In this document: piece by piece, positions 16,530-24,806 of the stretch
How positions within the stretch are numbered: position 1 is the first letter of the stretch
How the letters are laid out: every line of letters starts with the position of its first letter
Assembly: GCF_021390495.1 (NCBI RefSeq)
Contig: NZ_JAJEJP010000001.1
Span: 310,001-374,000, forward strand
Direction of reading: 5' to 3'
Origin: Paraburkholderia sp. ZP32-5
GTDB taxonomy: Bacteria > Pseudomonadota > Gammaproteobacteria > Burkholderiales > Burkholderiaceae
Length of the DNA: 64,000 nt
The notes under the pieces: model-generated
What the model saw: only the letters and a program-made list of their open reading frames with translations
What the model was told of the DNA's origin: nothing
Database searches by the model: none
Program-made: the position numbers and the translations under genes

Positions 16530-18116
16530 TTACTGCACCGACACCGCGCCAAAATTCTGCCTTCCAAACGGGCTCACGTGATAGCCGCTCACGTTGCTGC
16601 GCGTGATCGCGGTAGCAGGCGGATAGCCGAGCGGAATCCACAGCGCTTCGTCGTGGATGATCTGCTGCGCGGCTTCGTACGCCTTCGTGCGTTTGGCGAT
16701 ATCGGACGTCGCCTTGCCGTCGGCGATCAGCTTGTCGAGATCCTGATCGCAGAAGCGCGCGAAGTTGATGCCCGACTTCACCGCATTGCAACTGAACAGC
16801 GGCGACAGATAGTTGTCCGGGTCGCCGTTGTCGCCGGCCCAGCCCATGAACAGCGTGTCATGCTGGCCTTGCTTGGCCTGCTTGATCAGCTCGCCCCATT
16901 CGATCACCTTCACTTCCGCCTTCACGCCGATCTTCGCGAAGTCGGCCTGCAGCATTTCCGCGCCGGCCTTCGGACTCGGATTCAGCACGCTGCCGTTCGG
17001 GCGCACCCAGATCGTCGTTTCGAAGCCGTTCGGATAGCCTGCTTCGGCGAGCAACTGCTTTGCCTTCGCCGGATCGTACGGCCAGCCCTTGATCGAATGG
17101 TTGTAGCTCCACGTATTCGGCGGATACGGATTCACCGCCGGCGTCGCGGTGTTGTCGAACACCGCCTTCAGATAGCTGGTGCGATCGAACGCCATGTTCA
17201 GCGCGGCGCGCACCTTCTGGTTGTCGAGCGGCTTTTTCTGCGTATTCAGCGCGACGAACGCGGTCATGAAGGCCGGCGTTTGCACGATTGCGAGCGACTT
17301 GTCGCTTTTCGCGTCGGCGAGATCCTGAGGTTTCGGCGACAGCGCGATCTGGCATTCGCCGGCCTTCACCTTCTGCGCGCGCACGGTCGCATCCGGCGTG
17401 ATCGCGTAGATCAGGCGGTCGATCTTCGGCTTCGGCCCCCAGTAGGTCGGGTTCACGTCGTAACGGATCACCGCGTCTTTCGTATAGCTCTTCAGCACGA
17501 ACGGGCCGGTGCCGATCGGCTTCGCGTTCAGGTCGACCTGCTTGCCGGCCTTCAGCAACTGGTCCGCGTATTCGGCCGAGTAGATCGACGCGAAGCCCAT
17601 CGTCAGGATCGACACGAAGGTCGCGTTCGGCTCGTTCAGTTCGAATTTCACCGTGTTGTCGTCGACCTTGGTGATCGACTTGATCAGCTTCGGCAGCCCC
17701 ATCGACTGCGCATGCGGGAAGCCGCTCGCGCCCGCCACCTTGTGCCACGGATTGCTGTCGTTGAGCATGCGGTCGAACGTGAAGATCACGTCGTCGGCGT
17801 TCAGCGCGCGGGTGGGCTTGAAGTAGTCGGTGGTCTGGAACTGCACGTTCGGGCGCAGATGGAACGTGTAGGTCAGGCCGTCGGGGCTCACTTCCCACTT
17901 GTCGGCGAGCGCGGGGACGACCTTCTTCGCGGCTTCGTCGAACGACACCAGCGAGCTGAAGATCACGTCGGCGGACGCATTGGTCGTGACGAGCGAGTTG
18001 TATTGCACGACGTCGAAGCCGTCCGGGCTCGATTCGGTACAGACGGTGAGCGGCTTGGCGAGCACGAGCGCGGGCGCCGTGAACAGGATGGCGGCTGCGA
18101 GCAGTTTGAAGCGCAT
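16530..18116 (-). CDS. Dipeptide/oligopeptide ABC transporter substrate-binding protein (DppA-like)
   Basis: The product has 528 residues with a signal peptide (MRFKLLAAAILFTAPALVLA). The mature N-terminus LTVCTESSPDGFDVVQYNS and the motifs ALNADDVIFTFDRML, PIGTGPFVLKSY, RYDVNPTYWG and LFMGWAGDNGDPDNYLSPLFSC are typical of DppA/SBP family 5 proteins. It binds dipeptides or haem in the periplasm. The ATG at 18116 has GGAGATCCT before it; an upstream extension of the frame lacks any signal. No permease gene is adjacent and it has its own terminator, so it serves a transporter encoded elsewhere. Confidence 0.93.
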   Translation of the reverse strand: MRFKLLAAAILFTAPALVLAKPLTVCTESSPDGFDVVQYNSLVTTNASADVIFSSLVSFDEAAKKVVPALADKWEVSPDGLTYTFHLRPNVQFQTTDYFKPTRALNADDVIFTFDRMLNDSNPWHKVAGASGFPHAQSMGLPKLIKSITKVDDNTVKFELNEPNATFVSILTMGFASIYSAEYADQLLKAGKQVDLNAKPIGTGPFVLKSYTKDAVIRYDVNPTYWGPKPKIDRLIYAITPDATVRAQKVKAGECQIALSPKPQDLADAKSDKSLAIVQTPAFMTAFVALNTQKKPLDNQKVRAALNMAFDRTSYLKAVFDNTATPAVNPYPPNTWSYNHSIKGWPYDPAKAKQLLAEAGYPNGFETTIWVRPNGSVLNPSPKAGAEMLQADFAKIGVKAEVKVIEWGELIKQAKQGQHDTLFMGWAGDNGDPDNYLSPLFSCNAVKSGINFARFCDQDLDKLIADGKATSDIAKRTKAYEAAQQIIHDEALWIPLGYPPATAITRSNVSGYHVSPFGRQNFGAVSVQ

Positions 18117-18150
18117 AGGATCTCCGGTAACGAGCGCAGTCAGGCTTGCG

Positions 18151-18170
18151 TCTGGTTGTGTCTGGTTGTG
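18151..18170. repeat. Perfect 10-bp tandem duplication
   Basis: Two exact copies of TCTGGTTGTG lie 35 bases upstream of the peptide-binding protein start, in its 5' leader or promoter region. Confidence 0.8.
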
Positions 18171-18380
18171 CTTATGTCGATGACGCGGGACGGGCGCGGG
18201 CGTCGTGATGATTGTGATCCGTTCCCGGCGCCGTCGCACAGGCCGGGCGATGCCGGTCTTGCGCGGGCTCGGTACCGGTCCCGCTGGCGGCGCGCCTTCG
18301 CGAAAGCTTATCGAAGGGGCCGGGTCGCGACAACAATTTAATCTACATATCCATATGGGGCGTCAACCGTACGCCGGCGC

Positions 18381-18416
18381 TCAGGTCGCCGCTCAGGTCG
18401 CCGCTCAGGTCGCCGC
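18381..18416. repeat. Three 12-bp direct repeats creating tandem stop codons
   Basis: Three exact copies of TCAGGTCGCCGC cover the last codons of the BtuF-like gene. On the minus strand each copy reads Ala-Ala-Thr-stop in the same frame, so the gene ends with three in-frame TGA codons 12 bases apart. Confidence 0.9.
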
Positions 18417-19223
18417 GGCGCGGCGCAGCAGATAGCCGACGCCGTCGATCGCGCGCACGCCGTACCACGACGTCATTTCCCCATCGATCAGTTCGATGCG
18501 CTTGCCGGCGAGCCGTGGATCGCGCGCAAGCGCGTCGCGATGCGCGGACGTGAAGCGGTACGGCTCGCTCGACAGCAGGATCCGGTCGACTTGCGCGAGC
18601 CACGGCGCCGCGTCGAAGTCGAACATTGGATAGCGCGCCGCGCCCATGATGCCGCCTTGCACGTCGGGCAGCGTATGCCAGTTCACGAGCCGCAGCATCG
18701 CGGCGATGTAGGTGTCGCGCGCGACCGTCATCCACGGTTCGCGCCAGATCAGATACAGCACGTTTTGCGCGCTGAAGCTGCTCACGGCGGCTTCCCTCAG
18801 GCGAGCTTCGAGCGCGTCGCTCAGGCGCCGCGCTTCCCGCACGCGCCCGAAGATCGCGCCGAGCAGCGCATAGAGCGCGAGGTTGTCGCGCGGTGTCTGC
18901 GGGTGCGTGACGACGATATGCGGCACGAACGCGCGCAGTTGCTCGACGGTCTCGCGTTCGTTTTCGTCGATATTGACGATCAGGTGGGTCGGGCGTAGCG
19001 CGCGGATCGCGTCGAGCTTGACGGCCTTGGTGCCGCCGACCTTGCGCACCGCGCGCACCTTGTCGCGCGGATGCACGCAAAAGCCGGTGCGCCCGACGAT
19101 TTGCCGCTCCAAGCCGAGCGCGAACAGGGTTTCGGTGATGCTCGGCACCAGCGACACGATGCGCGCTTCGGCGCCTGCTGGACTGTGCGCGACGCCGGCT
19201 GCATCGAGCGCGCCGGGTGCCAT
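18405..19223 (-). CDS. BtuF-like helical-backbone metal/cobalamin-binding protein, no signal peptide
   Basis: The 272-residue product has the start of the periplasmic-binding fold of BtuF/FhuD proteins: RIVSLVPSITETLFALGL, GRTGFCVHPRDKV, VGGTKAVKLDAI, PTHLIVNIDENERE. A long linking helix and a second domain follow (VLYLIWREPWMTVARDTYIAAML; ILLSSEPYRFTSAHR). These proteins deliver cobalamin or siderophores to ABC importers. No N-terminal signal peptide is visible and no permease or ATPase is nearby, so it may act in the cytoplasm or have lost transport function. It starts three bases after an SDR gene, so the two are coupled. Its end is overlapped by 12-bp repeats. Confidence 0.75.
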   Translation of the reverse strand: MAPGALDAAGVAHSPAGAEARIVSLVPSITETLFALGLERQIVGRTGFCVHPRDKVRAVRKVGGTKAVKLDAIRALRPTHLIVNIDENERETVEQLRAFVPHIVVTHPQTPRDNLALYALLGAIFGRVREARRLSDALEARLREAAVSSFSAQNVLYLIWREPWMTVARDTYIAAMLRLVNWHTLPDVQGGIMGAARYPMFDFDAAPWLAQVDRILLSSEPYRFTSAHRDALARDPRLAGKRIELIDGEMTSWYGVRAIDGVGYLLRRAAAT

Positions 19224-19226
19224 CGC

Positions 19227-20000
19227 TTACTCGGCGGAGGCGCGCGGCTTGCGCGGCGCGCGTTCGAACACGCGGTCGTAGAGCCAGCGCGGCAGTACGT
19301 GCAGCAGCATCGCGGTGACGCGCATCTGCCACGGGAACACCGCGAACGACACCTGCCGCTCGACGGCCCGCGCGACCTTCTCGGCGAAGCGGTCCGCGTC
19401 CATCAGGAACGGCATGTTGTACGGATTGTGATCGGTCATCGGCGTGCGGATATAGCCGGGCGCAATCGTGACCACGCCGACGCCGAACGGCCGCATCTCG
19501 ACGCGCAACGACTCCAGATACTTGAGCGCCGCCGATTTCGACGCGCTGTACGCGCCCGAGCCCGGCAAACCGCGCACGCCCGCGACACTCGCGACGCCGA
19601 CCAGCGTGCCGCGTTTGGCTTCGGCCATCGCGGCCGCGAACGGCTCGAACGTCGCGACCATGCCGAAGTAATTGATATCCATCACTTCGCGGAACGTGCG
19701 CAGATCGCCGTGGCCGGTCAGCGCGCCACGGCTGATGCCGGCGTTGGCGATCACGATGTCGGGCATGCCGTGCGCGGCGATGAAGCGCGCGGCCGCATCC
19801 GCGAGCGCTTCCGCGTCGCGCACGTCGACCGGATAGATCGAGACGGTGTTCTGGGGATGGGACTGCTGGAACGCGGCGAGCGCGTCGCCGCGGCGGGCGA
19901 CGAGGCCGAGAATCGCGCCGCGCCGTGCGTATTCGCCGGCGAGCGCGAGGCCGATGCCGCTCGAAGCGCCGGTAATGAAAACCTTCAATGCAGAGGTCAT
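19227..20000 (-). CDS. Short-chain dehydrogenase/reductase, SDR family
   Basis: The 257-residue product has TGASSGIG at 10-17, the NAG strand (IVIANAGIS) and the YSASKSA catalytic pair after VASVAGVRGLPGSG. The C-terminus is basic and amphipathic (LPRWLYDRVFERAPRKPRA), suggesting membrane association. SDRs of this subgroup act on keto-acyl or lipid-like substrates, but the substrate is not predictable. It lies 15 bases downstream of dsbA and directly upstream of the BtuF-like gene. Confidence 0.9.
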   Translation of the reverse strand: MTSALKVFITGASSGIGLALAGEYARRGAILGLVARRGDALAAFQQSHPQNTVSIYPVDVRDAEALADAAARFIAAHGMPDIVIANAGISRGALTGHGDLRTFREVMDINYFGMVATFEPFAAAMAEAKRGTLVGVASVAGVRGLPGSGAYSASKSAALKYLESLRVEMRPFGVGVVTIAPGYIRTPMTDHNPYNMPFLMDADRFAEKVARAVERQVSFAVFPWQMRVTAMLLHVLPRWLYDRVFERAPRKPRASAE

Positions 20001-20015
20001 ACCGGCGCCTCGTGA

Positions 20016-20654
20016 TTACATCTTCTTCGTGCGGACTTGCGAGACGAGGTAGTCGAGTACCTGCAACGTGCCGGGCAGCGAACCGGTGGCAGCCGGGCCG
20101 GTTTCATACTTGCCCTGCACCGCGAGCGTCGGCACGCCTTCGATCTTGTAGTCGTCGAGCAGCTTCTTGTCCTTCTGCAGCGCGCTTTGCGTCGAGAACG
20201 AGTTGTACGCTTCCATGTACTTCTTCGGATCGACGCCGAGCGTCGCGAGGAATTTGGCCTGATCTTCCGGCGTCAGCAGATAGTTCTTCTTGACGTGGAT
20301 TTCGTTGAAGACCTTCGGAGTCAGGTCGTTGGCGACGCCGAGCGCGTCGAGCGCGTGGTACATCTTCGAGTGCGGGATGAAGTCGTCGCGGAACGCAACC
20401 GGCACGCGGCGGAATACGACGTCCGGACCCTGGCGCTTCACCCACGATTCGAGGAACGGGTTGAATTCGTTGCAGTGCGGACAGCCGTACCAGAAGAATT
20501 CGGTGACTTCGATCTTGCCGGCCGGCACGTCGGTCGGCTGCGGCGTGGCCAGCACGGTGTAGTCCTTGCCGGCGACCGGCGCGGCCGGCGATGCATGCGC
20601 CGTGGCCGCGATCAGGCCCAGCGAGAGAAACAGGATGCTCAGCAGCTTTTTCAT
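20016..20654 (-). CDS. dsbA: Thiol:disulfide interchange protein DsbA
   Basis: The 212-residue product has a signal peptide (MKKLLSILFLSLGLIAATAHA) and a thioredoxin fold with the active-site motif CPHC in FFWYGCPHCNEF. The helical insert and the cis-proline loop EGVPTLAV are present. It oxidises cysteine pairs of exported proteins in the periplasm, recycled by DsbB. The ATG at 20654 begins exactly at the signal peptide; an in-frame upstream extension is not conserved. It follows the SPOR gene by 189 bases, the usual argS-SPOR-dsbA order of Burkholderiaceae. Confidence 0.95.
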   Translation of the reverse strand: MKKLLSILFLSLGLIAATAHASPAAPVAGKDYTVLATPQPTDVPAGKIEVTEFFWYGCPHCNEFNPFLESWVKRQGPDVVFRRVPVAFRDDFIPHSKMYHALDALGVANDLTPKVFNEIHVKKNYLLTPEDQAKFLATLGVDPKKYMEAYNSFSTQSALQKDKKLLDDYKIEGVPTLAVQGKYETGPAATGSLPGTLQVLDYLVSQVRTKKM

Positions 20655-20843
20655 GTTGTGTTGACCCAAGTATGGCGGTAGAGCGGTGACGCCATGCTGG
20701 ATGCCCGCGCCGCCGCTTTCGGATTTCGATTCGGCATGGCTGCGTCGCCAGGCAATGAGACAAGGCGGCGCCGCCATCGTGCTTCTGACCTGGGCGGCGC
20801 ACCGATGGTTCGGTGCGCTGCCCAGACCTGCGTTACCGTTTAT

Positions 20844-21632
20844 TTATTGTTTGGTGAAGCGAATTACAGCGGTATCGACACCCGCATCCGACAGACGCTG
20901 ACGGCTCGAATTCATGTCCTCGAACTTCGAGAACGGCCCGATGCGCACGCGGTAGTACGTCACGCCGCCCGCATCACGCTGGGTCACTTTCGACTCGAAG
21001 CCCTGGAACGCGAGACGCGCGCGCTGCTGTTCGGCGTCGGCGGCGGTTTTGTATGCGCCAACCTGCAGGAAGTAGCCGGTGTTCGCATCGCCCGGTGCCG
21101 GCGCTGCGTTGTTGCTCTTCGGCGCGGAACCCGCGGCGGCGGTGGCGGTGCCCGCCGGCGTGCTTGCCGCCTGCGGTTTTTTCACCGGAGCCGGCGCGAC
21201 GATGCCGCCGGTGCCGTTATCCTGCGCGGGCTTCGGCGCAACGGCGGTGCCGTTCGCGTTGGCGTTGTTGTTGGCATTGCCGGCCGACGGCGGCACTTCG
21301 ACGATTTGCGGTTCTTCGAGCATGCCCGACTGCGTCTGCGAATTGGTCTGGCCCGGCGCGGTGTTCTGCGGCGCCGGTTGCGCGGCCTGTGGCACCGGCT
21401 GGCCAGGTGTCTTGCCTTGCAGAGGACGGTTCGGATCGTATTGCGCTTGGCTCGCGCCGTTTTCCGGCGCGGCGGGCGGCGCGACCTTCGACACGAACGG
21501 CGTAGGCGCACGGGTGATATACAGCGCCACCACTACCGCGATCGCCAGGCCGACGATCAGGCCCAGCACGATACCGAGAAAAGTGCCCCCGGTTTGCTTC
21601 GACTGCTTTGTTGTGCGGCGTGGTTTTGCCAT
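20844..21632 (-). CDS. SPOR-domain cell-division-type protein (FtsN-like)
   Basis: The 262-residue bitopic protein has a short basic cytoplasmic start (MAKPRRTTKQSKQ) and one membrane helix (about 16-40, FLGIVLGLIVGLAIAVVVALYI). A long Pro/Ala/Asn-rich periplasmic linker follows, then a C-terminal SPOR domain of about 75 residues (YFLQVGAYKTAADAEQQRARL to RIGPFSKFEDMNSSRQRL). SPOR domains bind glycan strands lacking stem peptides at division sites. It is probably cotranscribed with argS, whose stop lies 83 bases upstream. Confidence 0.9.
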   Translation of the reverse strand: MAKPRRTTKQSKQTGGTFLGIVLGLIVGLAIAVVVALYITRAPTPFVSKVAPPAAPENGASQAQYDPNRPLQGKTPGQPVPQAAQPAPQNTAPGQTNSQTQSGMLEEPQIVEVPPSAGNANNNANANGTAVAPKPAQDNGTGGIVAPAPVKKPQAASTPAGTATAAAGSAPKSNNAAPAPGDANTGYFLQVGAYKTAADAEQQRARLAFQGFESKVTQRDAGGVTYYRVRIGPFSKFEDMNSSRQRLSDAGVDTAVIRFTKQ

Positions 21633-21715
21633 CGTACGAATCACCTGCAAAAAGAATCCAGGAACGGCCGCCGATTATATAGAGCGACGGCCGCGTGCAT
21701 ATTACGCCGGAGGAG

Positions 21716-23506
21716 TTACATCTTGACGGGAGCGGAGACGCCGATCGTCGCGAGACCGTTGGCCAGCACCTGGCGCGTGGCCGCAAGCAGCGCGGCGCGT
21801 GCGTTGCGTTCGGCCGCATCGTCGACGAGCACGCGCTCGGCTTTGTCATTGTAGAACGAGTGGAATTCCCCGGCGAGGTCGCGCAGATAGAACGCGACCG
21901 CGTGCGGCGCGAGCTCGTCGGCGGCGTGCTGCAGCATGTCCGGGAACTCGGCGAGCTTGTTCAGCAATGCCATCGCGCGCTCGCTTGCGAGCGGCGCGAG
22001 GTCCACGCTCGCGAGCGTGCTCTCGTCGAGACCGTAGCGCGTGTTGCACTCGGCGATCACCGAGCAGATCCGCGCGTGCGCGTACTGCACGTAGTGAACC
22101 GGATTCTCGTCGTTCTGCTTCAGCGCGAGGTCGATGTCGAACACGAATTCCGTGTCGGCCTTGCGCGAGATCAGGAAGAAGCGCACCGCGTCGCGGCCGC
22201 GGCGGATGGTCTCCTCGTCGATCAGATCGACCGCCGCTTCCGAGCCCGGCGTCGCGCCGCCCGACCACTCGATCAGGTCGCGCACCGTCACGTAGCTGCC
22301 GGCGCGCTTCGAGATCTTCACCTCTTCGCCGTTGCGCATCACGGTGACCATCTTGTGCAGCACGTAGTCGGGGTAGCCCTTCGGAATGCCGATGCCGAGA
22401 CCTTGCAGGCCGGCGCGCACGCGCGCGATCGTGCCGTGGTGGTCCGAGCCCTGCACGTTGATGACCTTCGTGAAGCCGCGCTCCCACTTCGCGACGTGAT
22501 AGGCGACGTCCGGCACGAAGTACGTATAGGTGCCGTCGCTCTTGCGCATCACGCGGTCTTTGTCGTCGCCGTCGTCAGTCGTGCGCAGCCACAGCGCGCC
22601 TTCCTGCTCGTAGGTCTTGCCGGCGGCGATCAGCGCGTCGACGGTTTTCTCGACGCGGCCTTCGGTGTACAGCGACGATTCCAGGTAGTAGCGGTCGAAC
22701 TTCACGCCGAACGCCTGCAGGTCCATGTCCTGTTCGCGGCGCAGATACGCCACTGCGAAGCGGCGGATCGCGTCGAGGTCTTCGATGTCGCGCGCGCCGG
22801 TGACGGGCGCGCCATCGCTCGCCTCGACCGTGACGCCGTTCATATAGTCGCGAGCGATCTCGGCGATGTACTCGCCGTTATAGGCCGATGCGGGCCAGCC
22901 TTCGTCGTTCGGAGCGAGGCCGCGCGCGCGCGCCTGGGTCGACAGCGCGAGCGTGTGGATCTGCACGCCGGCGTCGTTGTAGTAGAACTCGCGGTGCACG
23001 TCCCAGCCCTGCGACGCGAGCACGTTCGAGAGCGCGTCGCCAAGCGCGGCCTGGCGGCCGTGGCCGACGTGCAGCGGACCGGTCGGATTGGCCGACACGA
23101 ATTCGACCAGCACGTGCTTGCCGGCGTCGCGCTGCGAGCGGCCATATGCGTCGCCTTCGGCGAACACGGCGGACACCGCCGCCTGCTTCGCGGCGGCGGA
23201 GAGACGCAGATTGATGAAGCCGGGGCCCGCGACTTCGGCGGCATCGATCAGACCTTTGGCTTGCGGCTGCGCGAGCAGCGCATCGACGATCTGCTGCGCG
23301 AGCTGGCGCGGATTGGCGCGCAGCGGCTTGGCCAGTTGCATCGCGACGTTGCACGCGACATCGCCGTGAGCGGCGACTTTCGGCCGTTCGAGCGTGATGG
23401 TGGGGGAGACGAATGCAGCTTCGGTTGCGCCTTGCGAGGCGAGCGCGACCTGTTTCACTGTCTCGGCGAGCAGTGTTTCGAGAGTTTGTTTATGTGCAGG
23501 CAGCAT
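21716..23506 (-). CDS. argS: Arginyl-tRNA synthetase
   Basis: The 596-residue class I synthetase has an N-terminal Add1 domain, the HIGH equivalent [12 protein letters not shown] in [13 protein letters not shown], a KMSKS equivalent in [13 protein letters not shown], and a C-terminal anticodon-binding DALR domain ([13 protein letters not shown] to the end). It charges tRNA-Arg. The ATG at 23506 was chosen over upstream in-frame starts because conserved sequence begins at [10 protein letters not shown]. Confidence 0.97.
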   Translation of the reverse strand: MLPAHKQTLETLLAETVKQVALASQGATEAAFVSPTITLERPKVAAHGDVACNVAMQLAKPLRANPRQLAQQIVDALLAQPQAKGLIDAAEVAGPGFINLRLSAAAKQAAVSAVFAEGDAYGRSQRDAGKHVLVEFVSANPTGPLHVGHGRQAALGDALSNVLASQGWDVHREFYYNDAGVQIHTLALSTQARARGLAPNDEGWPASAYNGEYIAEIARDYMNGVTVEASDGAPVTGARDIEDLDAIRRFAVAYLRREQDMDLQAFGVKFDRYYLESSLYTEGRVEKTVDALIAAGKTYEQEGALWLRTTDDGDDKDRVMRKSDGTYTYFVPDVAYHVAKWERGFTKVINVQGSDHHGTIARVRAGLQGLGIGIPKGYPDYVLHKMVTVMRNGEEVKISKRAGSYVTVRDLIEWSGGATPGSEAAVDLIDEETIRRGRDAVRFFLISRKADTEFVFDIDLALKQNDENPVHYVQYAHARICSVIAECNTRYGLDESTLASVDLAPLASERAMALLNKLAEFPDMLQHAADELAPHAVAFYLRDLAGEFHSFYNDKAERVLVDDAAERNARAALLAATRQVLANGLATIGVSAPVKM

Positions 23507-23953
23507 GCTTGTTGCGAGTCCAGTGAGGCAATCCGGTAAGGCGGAAGAGGCGCCGGCCGCGGCCGGTGTCGGAAGCATGGAAAGCGGCTGCGACGCGTCG
23601 CGGTGCCGGCGCCGGGTTCGACCTCGGCCTCGGCCATGCAGCTTGCACGCGACGCGGTGCACTCTGCACGCCGGTTTGCCGTGGCACACCCGGCATATGG
23701 CTTGCGACACAAAATTCAGCTACTCTGCCGCGCACCTGCGCCGAGCCTGTCGTCACGCTTGTCGCGCTTCGCCGCGGGCGGCGAATGGCGGCGCGCTTTT
23801 CCGTTCAGACGGATTTTAGCAGGTGCTAATATGTTCAATTGAGATGCCCGTCAGGGGCGTGGGCGCCGCCCCTGCACGGCGCAACGCCAGGCGCGCCGGC
23901 ATCATCCGCGGGTCGCTTATGCGTCACCCGATATAACGAAAAAGGGAACAGTC
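23507..23953. other. Divergent intergenic region argS/DUF1840
   Basis: These 447 bases show no supportable gene. They must hold the argS promoter (minus) and the DUF1840 promoter (plus). A TAATAT box at about 23826-23831 with TTCAGA 17 bases upstream is a weak plus-strand promoter candidate. Confidence 0.4.
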
Positions 23954-24280
23954 ATGCTGATTACTTTCAAATGCCACGCCTGCCCGGACGTGATGATGCT
24001 GGAAAATCTGGCGCAGTATCTGGTCGGCATTGTCGGCAAACGCCTTGGGGAGCGGGGCGTCATCACTCATGAGGAAACGGGGCCTGCCATCGAGAAACTC
24101 GAAGCGGCCATCACTTTCGACAAGCGGGAACGCGCCGAGCACGACGGCCATTTCCACGAAGGCGAGGACGGCCACGAACATCATGAGATTCCGCCCGGAC
24201 TCGCGCAGCGCGCGTATCCGTTCCTCGATATGTTGCGCGCGGCGCAGAAGGAAGGCTCGGATATCGTCTGGGGGATTTGA
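23954..24280 (+). CDS. DUF1840-family protein
   Basis: The 108-residue product begins LITFKCHACPDVMMLENLAQYLVGIVGKRLGERGVI, the DUF1840 signature. A histidine/aspartate-rich middle loop (HDGHFHEGEDGHEHHEI) could bind metal. It continues with the conserved AYPFLDMLRAAQKEGSDIVWGI end. No signal peptide, so probably cytosolic; function unknown. AAAGGGA precedes the ATG. It is monocistronic, with a terminator 41 bases downstream. Confidence 0.9.
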   Translation: MLITFKCHACPDVMMLENLAQYLVGIVGKRLGERGVITHEETGPAIEKLEAAITFDKRERAEHDGHFHEGEDGHEHHEIPPGLAQRAYPFLDMLRAAQKEGSDIVWGI

Positions 24281-24321
24281 TTTTCGGCCGGTTGGGCTGA
24301 AGCAAATTCCCGGTGCAAAGA

Positions 24322-24348
24322 AAAGAGCCCGCTCGATGCGGGCTCTTT
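24322..24348. terminator. Bidirectional terminator between DUF1840 and a small secreted protein
   Basis: A perfect 11-bp stem AAAGAGCCCGC/GCGGGCTCTTT with a 5-base loop has T-rich ends on both strands and lies between convergent genes. Confidence 0.93.
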
Positions 24349-24386
24349 GTCATTGAGCGGCCGGAAACCGGAACTCGCCGCGCTTT

Positions 24387-24596
24387 CTACTGGCTGGCGG
24401 AATTGGCCGGAGCGGCCATCGGTTCGGACGCGCCCTTCTTCGCCTTCTGCTTTTTCGGCTTCTTCACATGCTTCTGGATCGGCGGCGAGTACGAACTGAC
24501 CGCGCTCGAGCCGCCTGGCGCGGCGGGTTGCGCAAGTGCCGCGGAAGCGCCCGCGGCCAGCGAAACGGCGGTCAGTAACAGCGTCAGCTTCTTCAT
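24387..24596 (-). CDS. Small exported lysine-rich protein
   Basis: The 69-residue precursor has a clear signal peptide (MKKLTLLLTAVSLAAGASAALA, cleavage before QP). The mature part of about 47 residues is Ser/Pro-rich then strongly basic (HVKKPKKQKAKKGASEP). No known family. It could be a periplasmic DNA/peptidoglycan-binding or stress protein, but there is no direct evidence. The ATG at 24596 lies at the start of the signal peptide; an earlier in-frame start is unnecessary. Confidence 0.7.
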   Translation of the reverse strand: MKKLTLLLTAVSLAAGASAALAQPAAPGGSSAVSSYSPPIQKHVKKPKKQKAKKGASEPMAAPANSASQ

Positions 24597-24806
24597 ACGA
24601 TTTTCTCCGTTGTCGGTTGCAGTCTCGATGAGCCGGCGCATTACGGTCGCGCCTGACAGGGTGAAAGCCGGGTCAGTCTACCGAGCCGAAAATGCCAAAA
24701 ACGCCGTGGCCGCAAATATCCAGTCTTTCGGGGCCGATATAGTGGTTGATGAGGCTGGTGGCCGGGCCGTATGCTGGCCTACGCCGCTTCCCAATGTGGC
24801 CAGTGC

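Noticed and set aside
21695..23539. A 614-codon plus-strand frame
   Set aside because: Antisense to argS and compositionally unnatural.
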